The notes below the pieces were generated by a model, which saw only the letters and a list, made by a program, of their open reading frames with translations, was not told where the DNA came from and did no database searches. 64,000 nucleotides of DNA, from NCBI GenBank assembly GCA_016870835.1, contig VGAG01000001.1, positions 1 to 64,000 on the forward strand. The letters run 5' to 3'. Below, in pieces: positions 19,749-29,710 of the stretch. The number at the start of each line of letters is the position of its first letter. Positions within the stretch are counted from its first letter, which is position 1. This stretch comes from Actinomycetota bacterium (lineage in GTDB: Bacteria > Actinomycetota > Actinomycetes > Nanopelagicales > Nanopelagicaceae). A program made the translations under genes and the position numbers.

Positions 19749-22700
19749 TGAAGTACTTTGCTTCGGGGTGATGCACGATTATTGCGGAGGTGGATTGCTC
19801 AGGATGAAGCTGGTGTTCCTCAGATAACTCAACGCCGATTCGCCCCGGTTCTAGCAATTCACATAGTTGCACTTGAGCCGAGAGATCAGGGCAGGCTGGA
19901 TACCCAAAGGAATATCTTGAACCTTGATAACCCTGATCCAAAATTCCTTGCAACGCCGGATCATCGCTATCACCGACACCAAGTTCTTCCCTTATCCGGG
20001 CATGCCAATATTCAGCCAGGGCTTCGGTCAATTGAACAGATAACCCGTGAAGCTCTAAATACTCGCGATATTCATTCCGCGCAAAGAGTTCGGCTGTTGC
20101 CTCACTTACAGATTGCCCCATTGTTACAACGTGGAATGAAACGACGTCAATATCGCCACTTTCCTTGGAGCGGAAAAAATCAGCTAAACAGAGTCTGCGA
20201 TCGCGCCGCTGCCTTGGGAAGGAGAACCGCACTTTCTCCACTCGCTCCGGCAATTTCTCATTATCAAGAATTACGAGGTCATTACCTTCGCTATAGCAAG
20301 GAAAATATCCGTAAACGACGGCCGCATTTAGCCAACCTTTTGATTGGGCTTCATTTAGCAGAGCCCTAAGTCTTGGCCTGCCCTCTTCCTCTGCCATCTT
20401 TTCAAATTCACCTTTTGCGCCACGTAATCCCCATTGCCCCATGAAGAGCGCACGTTCATCAAGCATCTTCGCATACTCAGCAAGCTGCACACCCTTAACA
20501 ACTTTCGAACCCCAGAATGGCGCCTTCGGCACACGATTGTCAGGTGTCACATCACTTCGTTTCGTATCGATCTCACGGTTTGCATCATCGGAAACAGGAC
20601 GTGTTCTACGTTCCTTAAGTGGTGGCAGAGCTGCAGATGTGTCACCACGTTTCTGCGCCATCAAGGTATCCATGAGCGAGAGCCCTTCAAAAGCATCACG
20701 CGCGTAACGGACAGTGCCAGGGAATTGTGACGCTAAATCGCTCTCCACATAAGTCCGAGTAAGAGCGGCTCCGCCTAGAAGCACCGGCCACTTTTCAGCA
20801 AGTCCACGAGTGTTTAGCTCCTCCAAATTCTCTTTCATGATCACAGTCGACTTAACCAATAAACCACTCATTCCGATTACATCGACAGAGCTGCTCTCGG
20901 CCGCATCGATAATCTGATTGATGGTCTGCTTAATTCCGATATTCACTGTTCGATAACCATTGTTAGAGAGAATGATGTCAACCAAGTTCTTTCCAATGTC
21001 ATGAACATCGCCTTTGACGGTTGCAAGCAAGATTGTGCCTCGATCTTGAGCATCACTCTTCTCCATATGCGGTTCAAGGAGGGATACCGCAAGCTTCATT
21101 ACCTCAGCTGATTGGAGAACAAAAGGAAGTTGCATCTCCCCCTTCCCAAAGAGTTCACCCACAATCTTCATACCCTCTAGAAGGTGATCATTGATAATGC
21201 TAAGCGGGGCAATTCCGGTGGTCATCGCTTCTTTCAAATCACCCTCTAGCCCGTGTTTCTCGCCGTCAATGATCCGGCGCGCCAATCGTTCACGGATCGG
21301 TAGGGCTGCAAGCTCTTCGGCTCTGCTCTTCTTTGATGATGTGACTGCGACGCCTTCAAAGAGTTCTAAAAATCTTGTTAATGGGTCATAGGTACAGACA
21401 TCGCCCTCGAAAGTGCGCCGGTCATAAACTAAATCGAGCGCAACTTTCAATTGCTCTTCGGGAATCCGATTCATCGGAGAGATCTTGGAGGGGTGAACAA
21501 TCGCAGAGTCCAATCCCGCTTTTACGCACTCCGCAAGGAAGACCGAGTTCAAAACGATTCGCGCAGCTGGGTTTAAACCAAAAGAAACGTTGCTAACGCC
21601 AAGGGTAGTTTGTACCTCAGGGAACTCAAGCTTTAGCGCACGAATCGCTTCAATTGTTTCAATCGCATCACGTCGAGTCTCTTCCTGTCCAGTTGCGATA
21701 GGAAATGTGAGGGTGTCGATAATGATGTCACCAACTCTAACTCCCCAGTTCCCAACCAAATCTGAAATCAATCGCTGGGCAACGCGAACTTTCCATTCGC
21801 GAGTGCGTGCTTGTCCTTCTTCATCAATAGTTAGCGCGATTACGGCTGCGCCATGCTCTTTAACGAGTGGCATGATTTTGGCAAAACGTGATTCTGGCCC
21901 ATCTCCATCTTCATAATTAACTGAATTGATTACGCTCCGCCCACCCAAACGTTCTAACCCGGCCTTTAAGACAGGTGGCTCGGTTGAGTCAATAACAATC
22001 GGAAGAGTTGAAGAAGTAGCAAGGCGACTAGCCAACTCACTCATATCGGCAACACCGTCACGGCCTACGTAATCAACGGAAAGATCGAGCATATGAGCGC
22101 CATCTCGGATCTGGTCCTTAGCAATCTCTACACATGCTTCCCAATCCTGCGCAAGCAATGCTTCTCTAAAGGCCTTACTTCCATTCGCATTCGCCCGCTC
22201 GCCGATTGCTAGATAAGTTTGATCTTGGCGGAATGGAACAAATTGGTAGAGCGAAGAGGCTCCTGGCTCGAACTTTGGTGTAATTCGTGGAAGCGCGCGA
22301 CCACGAACTTTCTCAACTAGAGCAGCAAGGTGCTCGGGAGTCGTTCCGCAACATCCGCCAATTAAGTTCAGTCCGTATTGATCAACATAGTTCGAAAGCG
22401 CCTCAGCAAATTCTTTAGGTTCAAGTGGGTAATAAGCCCCGCCATCCTTAAGAATCGGTAAACCAGCATTAGGCATACAGGAAATTCCAACTTTGCTGGT
22501 CTGGCTAAGTTGACGTAAATGCTCACTCATCTCAGCTGGCCCAGTCGCACAGTTCATTCCAATCAAATCAACCCCAAGATTTGAAAGTGCATTCAACGCA
22601 GCGCCAATTTCTGAGCCAAGTAACATCGTTCCAGTCGTCTCAACTGTTACCTGCGCAATCAAAACAATATCTCGAACAGAACCTTCAATCGCTCTTCGCG

Positions 22701-23226
22701 CCCCATTGACAGCTGCCTTCGCTTGAAGAAGATCTTGCGTAGTTTCGATTAACAAGGCATCAGATCCACCATCAATTAGACCTCTTGCAGCCTCGCAATA
22801 TGTATCTCGCAATTCTTGATATGAAACGTGGCCGAGGGTTGGCAACTTTGTTCCCGGTCCCATCGAACCAAGCACCCATCTATCAGAACCAAATTCATCA
22901 GCTGTCTCCCGCGCCACCTTCGCGCCGGCAAAAGCCAACTCGTAGATCCGCTCTGGAATTCCGTACTCACCAAGATTGGCGAGGTTTGCTCCAAAGGTAT
23001 TTGTCTCGACTGCATCTACTCCGGCCTTGAAATACTTGCGGTGAATCTCCTTAATCAAATCCGGCCGAGTCACATTAAGAATCTCGTTACAACCCTCATG
23101 CCCCTCAAATTCCTCAAGAGTCGGGTTTGCCGCTTGGATCATCGTTCCCATCGCCCCATCGACGATAACAATCCGTTCGGCGAGCGCTCTACGCAGCGTA
23201 CTGGGCTCTAATTTCAACGCGCTCAC
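19738..23226 (-). CDS. metH: Methionine synthase, cobalamin-dependent
   Basis: 1162 aa; VDGAMGTMIQ, GGCCGTTPEH, VKGDVHDIGKNLVDIILSNNGY (B12-binding), C-terminal activation domain. Confidence 0.97.
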   Translation of the reverse strand: MSALKLEPSTLRRALAERIVIVDGAMGTMIQAANPTLEEFEGHEGCNEILNVTRPDLIKEIHRKYFKAGVDAVETNTFGANLANLGEYGIPERIYELAFAGAKVARETADEFGSDRWVLGSMGPGTKLPTLGHVSYQELRDTYCEAARGLIDGGSDALLIETTQDLLQAKAAVNGARRAIEGSVRDIVLIAQVTVETTGTMLLGSEIGAALNALSNLGVDLIGMNCATGPAEMSEHLRQLSQTSKVGISCMPNAGLPILKDGGAYYPLEPKEFAEALSNYVDQYGLNLIGGCCGTTPEHLAALVEKVRGRALPRITPKFEPGASSLYQFVPFRQDQTYLAIGERANANGSKAFREALLAQDWEACVEIAKDQIRDGAHMLDLSVDYVGRDGVADMSELASRLATSSTLPIVIDSTEPPVLKAGLERLGGRSVINSVNYEDGDGPESRFAKIMPLVKEHGAAVIALTIDEEGQARTREWKVRVAQRLISDLVGNWGVRVGDIIIDTLTFPIATGQEETRRDAIETIEAIRALKLEFPEVQTTLGVSNVSFGLNPAARIVLNSVFLAECVKAGLDSAIVHPSKISPMNRIPEEQLKVALDLVYDRRTFEGDVCTYDPLTRFLELFEGVAVTSSKKSRAEELAALPIRERLARRIIDGEKHGLEGDLKEAMTTGIAPLSIINDHLLEGMKIVGELFGKGEMQLPFVLQSAEVMKLAVSLLEPHMEKSDAQDRGTILLATVKGDVHDIGKNLVDIILSNNGYRTVNIGIKQTINQIIDAAESSSVDVIGMSGLLVKSTVIMKENLEELNTRGLAEKWPVLLGGAALTRTYVESDLASQFPGTVRYARDAFEGLSLMDTLMAQKRGDTSAALPPLKERRTRPVSDDANREIDTKRSDVTPDNRVPKAPFWGSKVVKGVQLAEYAKMLDERALFMGQWGLRGAKGEFEKMAEEEGRPRLRALLNEAQSKGWLNAAVVYGYFPCYSEGNDLVILDNEKLPERVEKVRFSFPRQRRDRRLCLADFFRSKESGDIDVVSFHVVTMGQSVSEATAELFARNEYREYLELHGLSVQLTEALAEYWHARIREELGVGDSDDPALQGILDQGYQGSRYSFGYPACPDLSAQVQLCELLEPGRIGVELSEEHQLHPEQSTSAIIVHHPEAKYFNAN

Positions 23227-23254
23227 TAGGTGGACTTTATCGTAGGGTGGTCTT

Positions 23255-24100
23255 ATGCATCTCTTTGAGAGCGCCTTCTCGCTTCGAAATCCAATAATGC
23301 TCGCTGCATTTGCAGGTTGGAATGATGCTGGCGAATCAGCAACGGGAGCGATAAATCATCTACTTGCCTCTTGGACGCATCACAAGTTAGGAATGACGGA
23401 TCCTGAGGATTATTACGACTTTCAGGTAAATCGACCCTCAATCAAAGTAGATGAAAGAGTTGTTCGCGAAATTATCTGGCCCAATACCGTTCTCTTTGAA
23501 GTCTCCACGCCTCATCTTGATAACGACTTCCTCATCGTAAAAGGAATAGAACCGTCAATGAAGTGGCGGACCTTTGCTACCGAACTTCTAGATATCGCAG
23601 ATGATTATGAAGTCTCGATGTCGATTACTCTGGGTGCACTTCTCTCGGATACACCGCACACTCGCCCCATCACAGTCACCGGCAGTGGTGCTCATCCTGA
23701 TGTTGCTGGTCGACTCGGAATTGAGATCTCAAAGTACGAAGGTCCAACTGGAATCATCGGAGTCCTTCAAGATGCTGCTCACCAACGCGGAATCGATGCT
23801 GTTTCACTCTGGGCCTCTATTCCTCACTACGTCTCAACTCCACCTTGTCCAAAAGCATCACTGGCTCTAATCAATGCCTTAGAAGATTTCCTTGACATAT
23901 CTATCCCACAAGGCGACCTACCGGAACGCTCTAGTTCTTGGGAAACCCAGGTAAATCAGATGGCTGCAGAGGATTCCGAAGTTGGCGATTACGTTAAACA
24001 GCTAGAAAATTCTAAAGACTCTGCCGAGCTCCCTGAAGCAACTGGCGAATCTATTGCCCGGGAAGTTGAAAGATTTTTACGCCGCCATCCTGGCGTTTAA
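23255..24100 (+). CDS. PAC2-family protein
   Basis: MLAAFAGWNDAGESATGAINHL...GALLSDTPHTRPITVTGSG...IPHYVSTPPCPKASLALINAL. Confidence 0.9.
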   Translation: MHLFESAFSLRNPIMLAAFAGWNDAGESATGAINHLLASWTHHKLGMTDPEDYYDFQVNRPSIKVDERVVREIIWPNTVLFEVSTPHLDNDFLIVKGIEPSMKWRTFATELLDIADDYEVSMSITLGALLSDTPHTRPITVTGSGAHPDVAGRLGIEISKYEGPTGIIGVLQDAAHQRGIDAVSLWASIPHYVSTPPCPKASLALINALEDFLDISIPQGDLPERSSSWETQVNQMAAEDSEVGDYVKQLENSKDSAELPEATGESIAREVERFLRRHPGV

Positions 24101-25332
24101 AGCGTTATCCCAAGATATAGATCAAGGGCGCGAGCCATCTCACCACTATTTCCGCCGATCTCGCCTTTCTCGGTTGCTTCACACCAGTTATCTATAGCTG
24201 CAAAGGCTTTAGTAATCTCAAGATTATTGGCAATTGCGTCAACCATTTGCTGGACGTAAGAAGCAGTTTGTGCAACTTCCTCTCGAGCGAGAGCTGCTGC
24301 GATTCGGGCTAGATCAGTTCTGGCTTTTTGAAGAAAACTCTCTTTCCATTGGAAATCCTCGGTGTAATTACGATTAATGAGAGCAAAACGAATCTCTTCG
24401 CCCCGCCATCCCGCTTCCAGCAATTTTGATACGAAGACTAGGTTGCCTTTGCTCTTACTCATCTTTTCGCCCTGCCACTCAATCATTCCAGCGTGGGAAT
24501 AAACCGAAGCGAAAGGCTTATTAGTAATAGCCCGCGCTTGCACGCCAGTCATGTAATGATGTGGAAAGCGAAGATCACTTCCGCCACCTTGAAGAGTTAT
24601 TGAAGTTGGTTCTACGGCTCCTGAAAGTGTTTCCAGAGCTAGCGCAACACATTCAATATGCCAACCTGGGCGACCGCTGCCTAATGGACTTGGCCAAGCG
24701 GGCTCACCGGGTCGGGCCTTTAGCCAAATCAAAGTATCTAGCGGATGTTCTTTCCCTATTAGATCCGGGTCTCCCCCGCGCTCTGAAAAAATCGAAAGAG
24801 CTTGATCAAGTGAGCAAGGAAGATTTTCAAGCGCACCTTCTAATTTGCTAATTGATAAGTAGTAATCTCCTTCAATCTCATAGCACAGCCCAGTTTCGAC
24901 AAGCTCAAATATCTTCTTTGTGATCAGTTCCATCGATTCCACAACTCCGAGATAAGAGTTTGGAGGTATTACTCGCAGAGCAGTCATATCATCACGGAAG
25001 AGTGAAATTTGGTAAGTGGCGAGATCTTTCCAATCTTGGTTATCTCGTTTAGCGCGCTCTAACAAAGGGTCATCAATATCGGTGATGTTCTCGGTGAATT
25101 GAAGGCTCTTGCCCGACGCTTTTATGTAGCGATGGATCAAATCAAAAGTTAGGTAGGTGGCGGCGTGGCCGAGATGAGTCGCATCGTATGGTGTTATTCC
25201 ACAGATATAAGAAGTGATGCTGTTCTGCTCTAGTGGGACCATCTTGCCGGTGTAACTATCTTTCAAGGTAAGAGGTTTATGAATAATCCCAGGGAGTGCT
25301 GGCGGCAGATAAACCGCGGACCAACTCTTCAT
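24097..25332 (-). CDS. mshC: Cysteine:glucosaminyl-inositol ligase (mycothiol biosynthesis)
   Basis: CysS-like ITSYICGITPYDATHLGHAATYLTFDLI, KMSKSKGNLVFVS; 411 aa, shorter than CysS. Confidence 0.92.
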   Translation of the reverse strand: MKSWSAVYLPPALPGIIHKPLTLKDSYTGKMVPLEQNSITSYICGITPYDATHLGHAATYLTFDLIHRYIKASGKSLQFTENITDIDDPLLERAKRDNQDWKDLATYQISLFRDDMTALRVIPPNSYLGVVESMELITKKIFELVETGLCYEIEGDYYLSISKLEGALENLPCSLDQALSIFSERGGDPDLIGKEHPLDTLIWLKARPGEPAWPSPLGSGRPGWHIECVALALETLSGAVEPTSITLQGGGSDLRFPHHYMTGVQARAITNKPFASVYSHAGMIEWQGEKMSKSKGNLVFVSKLLEAGWRGEEIRFALINRNYTEDFQWKESFLQKARTDLARIAAALAREEVAQTASYVQQMVDAIANNLEITKAFAAIDNWCEATEKGEIGGNSGEMARALDLYLGITL

Positions 25333-25364
25333 ATTGGAAAGCCTACCTATCGGAGTTAATCAAG

Positions 25365-26093
25365 TTAAAAGGGCGGCCACGGAACAGCCGGCCACTCTTC
25401 ATTTGGGTAAGGAAAGAAGCCCTCAGATAAGAGAGACTCAATCCTCTGCTTTAAGGCGGTCAGTTCGGCTGCAGTTATCAAATCTCTAAGCTGGTTTTCA
25501 ATTGCAGTGAAGTTGGTGATCGTCGCCGTTAGAAGTTCGATCTCTTTTTGCGTGAGCGGCGCCCCGGCAAATTGCCAGAGCACAGTTCTTAATTTTGGTT
25601 GGGCGTGAAAGGTGACACCGTGGTCACATCCAAAGAGTTTGCCAGAGGAGTTAAATAGCAGGTGTCCAAACTTGCGGTCAGTATTGTTTATCAAGACATC
25701 AAAGAGCGCCATTTTTCTAAGGGTATCTTCGTTCTTCTGAGCTTGCGCAATTACATCTACACTTTCATCAATCTCTATCCATTCTTGTACGGCGCCCGGA
25801 CCAAAAGGTCCGTCTCGCATTACGGTTGTTGGGACGAGATTGAAGTGAAGCTCGCGACTAAGAATGTAGGCGGCAACTTCTCTTGATGCAAGGTTGCCAT
25901 CAGGGAAATCCCAAAGTGGCCGCTCCCCTGCGATTGGTTTGTAAACGACCGGGCGTTCGTCCTGTGAAACTTTGATTTTGCCAAAGAGAGTTGCATTTGA
26001 AGCATCGACAAGTCGTCCAACAACTTCCAGTTCTCCGTTGAGGAGTTCAGATTCCGTGAGGGAGCCCACCTTATCCCTGTCGACGATATCCAT
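25365..26093 (-). CDS. SCO1664-family (PI3/4-kinase-like) protein
   Basis: LFGKIKVSQDERPVVYKPIAGERPLWDFPDGNLASREVAAYILSREL...FDVLINNTDRKFGHLL. Start set at MDIVDRD because the longer ORF overlaps the DUF3090 gene. Confidence 0.8.
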   Translation of the reverse strand: MDIVDRDKVGSLTESELLNGELEVVGRLVDASNATLFGKIKVSQDERPVVYKPIAGERPLWDFPDGNLASREVAAYILSRELHFNLVPTTVMRDGPFGPGAVQEWIEIDESVDVIAQAQKNEDTLRKMALFDVLINNTDRKFGHLLFNSSGKLFGCDHGVTFHAQPKLRTVLWQFAGAPLTQKEIELLTATITNFTAIENQLRDLITAAELTALKQRIESLLSEGFFPYPNEEWPAVPWPPF

Positions 26094-26637
26094 TTGCCCT
26101 TGGACAGAGATGACCATTTGGATTAATTGGACCGCCACAAAAGACGCATGGTTGTCGACCGGCAGCGACAACTAATTCGGTTCGCTTTGCAAAAGTGCCA
26201 ATTTCTTCTAGTGAAATCCTTACTCGCAATAGGGCGGGAGCGCCCGCTTCATCTTCAAGAATTAGAGCTTCGATGATCTCCCCGCCTTCACCCTGTGCCA
26301 TTTCTTGAGCTTCAAAGAGGAATTTGCGTTCATCTGCGCTCCATGAAAGTGCCATTACCCCTAATGTGAATTCGGCTTCTACCGGCGTTTCTAGCGGCGC
26401 TAAATCAGGCTCATTTGATGAGAACGCAAGACCGAATTGGCGGACCATTTCACGTATCCGTTCGGCCAGCGCCGCTGCCTGTGATTTTTCCAGCGCGAAA
26501 CTTGCCAGAATCTTTCGCCCCTTTGATTCCCCTTTAACCTGTAAGTAGAACTCCCGTTCACCTGGGACGCCAATAGTTCCGATAAGAAATCGATCTGGAT
26601 CTTCAAACTCAAAAAGCTCCCTAGACATTGGTGCCAC
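26071..26637 (-). CDS. DUF3090-family protein with C-terminal Cys-rich motif
   Basis: SRELFEFEDPDRFLIGTIGVPGEREFYLQ...CVFCGGPINPNGHLCPRANGYR. ATG at 26628 is the more likely start. Confidence 0.85.
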   Translation of the reverse strand: MAPMSRELFEFEDPDRFLIGTIGVPGEREFYLQVKGESKGRKILASFALEKSQAAALAERIREMVRQFGLAFSSNEPDLAPLETPVEAEFTLGVMALSWSADERKFLFEAQEMAQGEGGEIIEALILEDEAGAPALLRVRISLEEIGTFAKRTELVVAAGRQPCVFCGGPINPNGHLCPRANGYRRQG

Positions 26638-27286
26638 CGCCTAGAACGCGCCGCTCCGTCACACCAGCTTTTCGCTTCGCAGTCTTTTTCTTAATTGGAA
26701 GAAGAGGGATATTGGATCCAAGCAACGTTCCGCTTGGCCAATCAATTATCGTCAGTGAGGCGGGATCGACAACTATCTTTTGAAAGTCATCAAGGTTCAT
26801 TCCGAGCGCGGAAGCAATAACGACCTTTATGGGGTCGCCATGTGAAACTATTAAAACTCGCCCCTTCTTATGCTTCCTAGCTAAATCATTTAAGCCCTTT
26901 TGAATACGAGCCTGCATCTCTTGAAAGCTTTCTCCATTTGGGAAGCGAACAGTTGAGGGTCGTTTTTGAATACTCTTCCAAAGTTTTTCGCGTCGAAGTG
27001 CCGATAACTTACGACCGCTCCAGTCGCCATAATCCATCTCAATGAAATTTGGTGCGCTCGTTACTTTACTATTCGAAGATTTGGCAAAAGGCTCGATCGT
27101 CTCTAGACAGCGCTGAATTGGGCTGGAATAGATATGAGTGATTTCAAGATCCTTTAGAGTTTTTACAATGGCGCGACTTTGAACCTTGCCCGCTCTTGAA
27201 AGAGAGATAGATGGCAATCTTCCCGCCAGAATCCCGGCGTTATTAGCGCTCGATTCGGCATGACGAAGGAGATAAATCGTTGCCAT
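26621..27286 (-). CDS. Histidine phosphatase (phosphoglycerate mutase-like) family protein
   Basis: IYLLRHAESSANNAGILAGRLPSISLS...GRVLIVSHGDPIKVVIASALG. Confidence 0.9.
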   Translation of the reverse strand: MATIYLLRHAESSANNAGILAGRLPSISLSRAGKVQSRAIVKTLKDLEITHIYSSPIQRCLETIEPFAKSSNSKVTSAPNFIEMDYGDWSGRKLSALRREKLWKSIQKRPSTVRFPNGESFQEMQARIQKGLNDLARKHKKGRVLIVSHGDPIKVVIASALGMNLDDFQKIVVDPASLTIIDWPSGTLLGSNIPLLPIKKKTAKRKAGVTERRVLGGGTNV

Positions 27287-27335
27287 TTGCTAAGAGTAAC
27301 GATTTTTCTCAAGCGACTATTGCTAGGGTTTTGGT

Positions 27336-28283
27336 ATGGAAAATCGCCAAGTCGGTAATTCAGGGTTACGCATTTCAAGGTTGGGCCTTGGAACAATGAC
27401 TTGGGGACGAGATACCGATGAGCATGAGGCGGCCGAACAACTCCGACTTTTTCTTGATGCTGGTGGAAATTTCATTGATACGGCGGCCGTTTATGGCGAT
27501 GGCGACAGCGAGCGGGTATTGGGTGGATTAATCGGCGTTATGGCACCGCGCGAAGATATGGTGATAGCCACAAAGGCCGGAATCTCTTTTAAGACCGGTG
27601 AGCGAGTAGTTGATAATTCGAGGAGTTCACTCTTAGGCGATTTAGATCGCTCCTTAACCCGCCTTGGGATTGATTATGTAGATCTTTGGCAGGTTCATAC
27701 CTGGGATCCAAATGTGCCGCTAGAGGAAACGCTTACCGCGATTGATCAAGCTGTTTCATCCGGCCGAGCTCGATACGTTGGCATCTCAAATTTTTCCGGA
27801 TGGCAGACAGCGCGAGCAGCAACTCTACAAAATCCGCTCTTTGGTCGAGCTGCAATCGCAACCACACAGAATGAGTACTCACTCTTAAATCGAAAAGTTG
27901 AACGCGAGGTATTGCCGGCTTCACTCGCACTTGGAATTGGTCTGCTTGCCTGGTCACCACTTGGCCGTGGCGTTCTGACCGGTAAATATCGTGGCGGTCT
28001 TCCTTCAGATTCTCGTGGCGCCAGCCCGCACTTTGCGAACTTTATTGAGCCGTATCTTGATGATCGTTCGGCTCGGATTGTAGAAGCGGTCTTTGTTGCA
28101 GCTGATGGGCTAGGACTTTCACCTCTAGAAGTCTCTTTGGCCTGGGTGCGTGATGCCTTAGGTGTTACTACATCGGTAGTTGGAGCACGTACCGCCGCTC
28201 AATTACGCGGAATTCTCACCTCAGAAGAAGTCACCCTGCCAGCCCCAGTTCGAGAGGCTTTGGACGATATCTCTAGAAATTAA
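27336..28283 (+). CDS. Aldo/keto reductase
   Basis: GNSGLRISRLGLGTMTWG...FIDTAAVYGDGDSERVLG...YVGISNFSGWQTARA. Confidence 0.93.
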   Translation: MENRQVGNSGLRISRLGLGTMTWGRDTDEHEAAEQLRLFLDAGGNFIDTAAVYGDGDSERVLGGLIGVMAPREDMVIATKAGISFKTGERVVDNSRSSLLGDLDRSLTRLGIDYVDLWQVHTWDPNVPLEETLTAIDQAVSSGRARYVGISNFSGWQTARAATLQNPLFGRAAIATTQNEYSLLNRKVEREVLPASLALGIGLLAWSPLGRGVLTGKYRGGLPSDSRGASPHFANFIEPYLDDRSARIVEAVFVAADGLGLSPLEVSLAWVRDALGVTTSVVGARTAAQLRGILTSEEVTLPAPVREALDDISRN

Positions 28284-29599
28284 GCATGGACTAAGAAGTG
28301 ATGAAGAGATCTCGCACCGAATTGAAGTGAATCAACCGGGACTCTCTCATCCACGCCATGAAAGAGCGAGAGAAAATCCAACTCTGGCGGAAGTTTCAAC
28401 GGGCTAAACCCATAACCAGCAATTCCAAGTTTTGCTAGCGCCTTGTTATCAGTACCACCGCTCATTAGATAAGGAACTGGGATTCCTTCTGGATCCTCTG
28501 CCTTAATTGCATCGATCATCTTCTCAACAAGTGGGCCTTTAAATTCAACCTCTAATGGGATATCCGAAACAAGTGATTCGACTTTTACATGTTCGCCCGC
28601 AAGCTCCTTCACTGTTTCTAGAAGTTCCTTTTCAAAGCCTGGGATGGTTCTGCCATCTACAACCGCGCTTGCACTCTGTGGGATGACATTGGCTTTGTAG
28701 CCAGCCTCAAGCATCGAGGGATTTGCTGTGTTAGTTAACGTTGCGCCCAGCATTCTTGAGATGGAACCAAGTTCGTTGAGAATTGGAGTTAAGTTTTCGG
28801 GATCATATTTGTGACCAGTTAACTCACCAACAGCGCGAAGTAACGCTTCATTAGTTTTAGTCATCCGTTGTGGCCACTTGTAATTACCAATGCGAGAAAT
28901 AGCATCAGCAAGTCTCGTGACCGCATTTTCTTTATTGATCATAGAGCCATGCCCAGCAAGGCCAGTGGCGGTTAACTTCATCCACTCGATACCTTTCTCA
29001 GCAGTCTCAATGGCGTAGATGCGCTTTCCGGTGGTTAACGTAAGTGAGAAACCGCCGACTTCGGAGATCGCTTCAGAGCAACCGGCAAAAACTTCCGGGT
29101 GACTTTGAGCCATCCATCTTGAACCAAATATTCCGCCAGCTTCTTCATCGCCAAAGAAGACAATCACCATATTTCGCTTTTGCCGGAAGCCATGTCGGGC
29201 CCATAAGCGAAAGACCGCAAGAATCATCGCATCCATATTCTTCATATCGACTGCGCCTCTTCCCCAGATGCAGCCATCTTTCAATAATCCAGAGAATGGA
29301 TCGACGCTCCAATCAGCAGCATTTGCTGGAACGACATCTAGATGGCCGTGGATAACGAGCCCTGGAAGAGAGGGGTCAGTACCTTCAAGATTTGCAACGA
29401 CGGAGCAACGCTTTGGCGCGCTCTCATAAATCTTCGATGAGATCCCAACCTCTTGGAGTTTTGCGACTACATACTTTGCTGCTGCTTCTTCATCGCCTTT
29501 ACCGTCACCGAAATTGACGCTTGGAATTCGGATCAATTCTTGGCAGAGCGTTACTACATCGGCTTCAAGTTCTTCGCGAAGAGCAGGGGTAAGTTCCAT
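28280..29599 (-). CDS. M20-family metallopeptidase/deacylase
   Basis: LVIHGHLDVVPANAADWSVDPFSG...GRGAVDMKNMDAMIL...FFGDEEAGGIFG. Confidence 0.92.
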   Translation of the reverse strand: MELTPALREELEADVVTLCQELIRIPSVNFGDGKGDEEAAAKYVVAKLQEVGISSKIYESAPKRCSVVANLEGTDPSLPGLVIHGHLDVVPANAADWSVDPFSGLLKDGCIWGRGAVDMKNMDAMILAVFRLWARHGFRQKRNMVIVFFGDEEAGGIFGSRWMAQSHPEVFAGCSEAISEVGGFSLTLTTGKRIYAIETAEKGIEWMKLTATGLAGHGSMINKENAVTRLADAISRIGNYKWPQRMTKTNEALLRAVGELTGHKYDPENLTPILNELGSISRMLGATLTNTANPSMLEAGYKANVIPQSASAVVDGRTIPGFEKELLETVKELAGEHVKVESLVSDIPLEVEFKGPLVEKMIDAIKAEDPEGIPVPYLMSGGTDNKALAKLGIAGYGFSPLKLPPELDFLSLFHGVDERVPVDSLQFGARSLHHFLVHA

Positions 29600-29621
29600 G
29601 GGATAAAGTATGCCCGCTCTT

Positions 29622-29705
29622 GTCCGGGTGGCGGAATTGGCAGACGCGCTAGCTTGAGGTGCTAGTTCTCGAAAGAGATTAGGGGTTCAAGTCCCCTTTC
29701 GGACA
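29622..29705 (+). tRNA. tRNA-Leu (anticodon GAG)
   Basis: Class II tRNA: GTCCGGG acceptor, CTAGC-TTGAGGT-GCTAG anticodon arm, variable arm, GGGG-TTCAAGT-CCCC T arm. Confidence 0.94.
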
Positions 29706-29710
29706 CAATT

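Noticed and set aside
19758-20369. 203-aa plus-strand ORF within metH
   Set aside because: Antisense to the MetH activation domain; composition typical of a shadow ORF.
23227-23254. Cobalamin riboswitch upstream of metH
   Set aside because: Only 28 bp lie before the divergent PAC2 gene, far too short for a B12 riboswitch.
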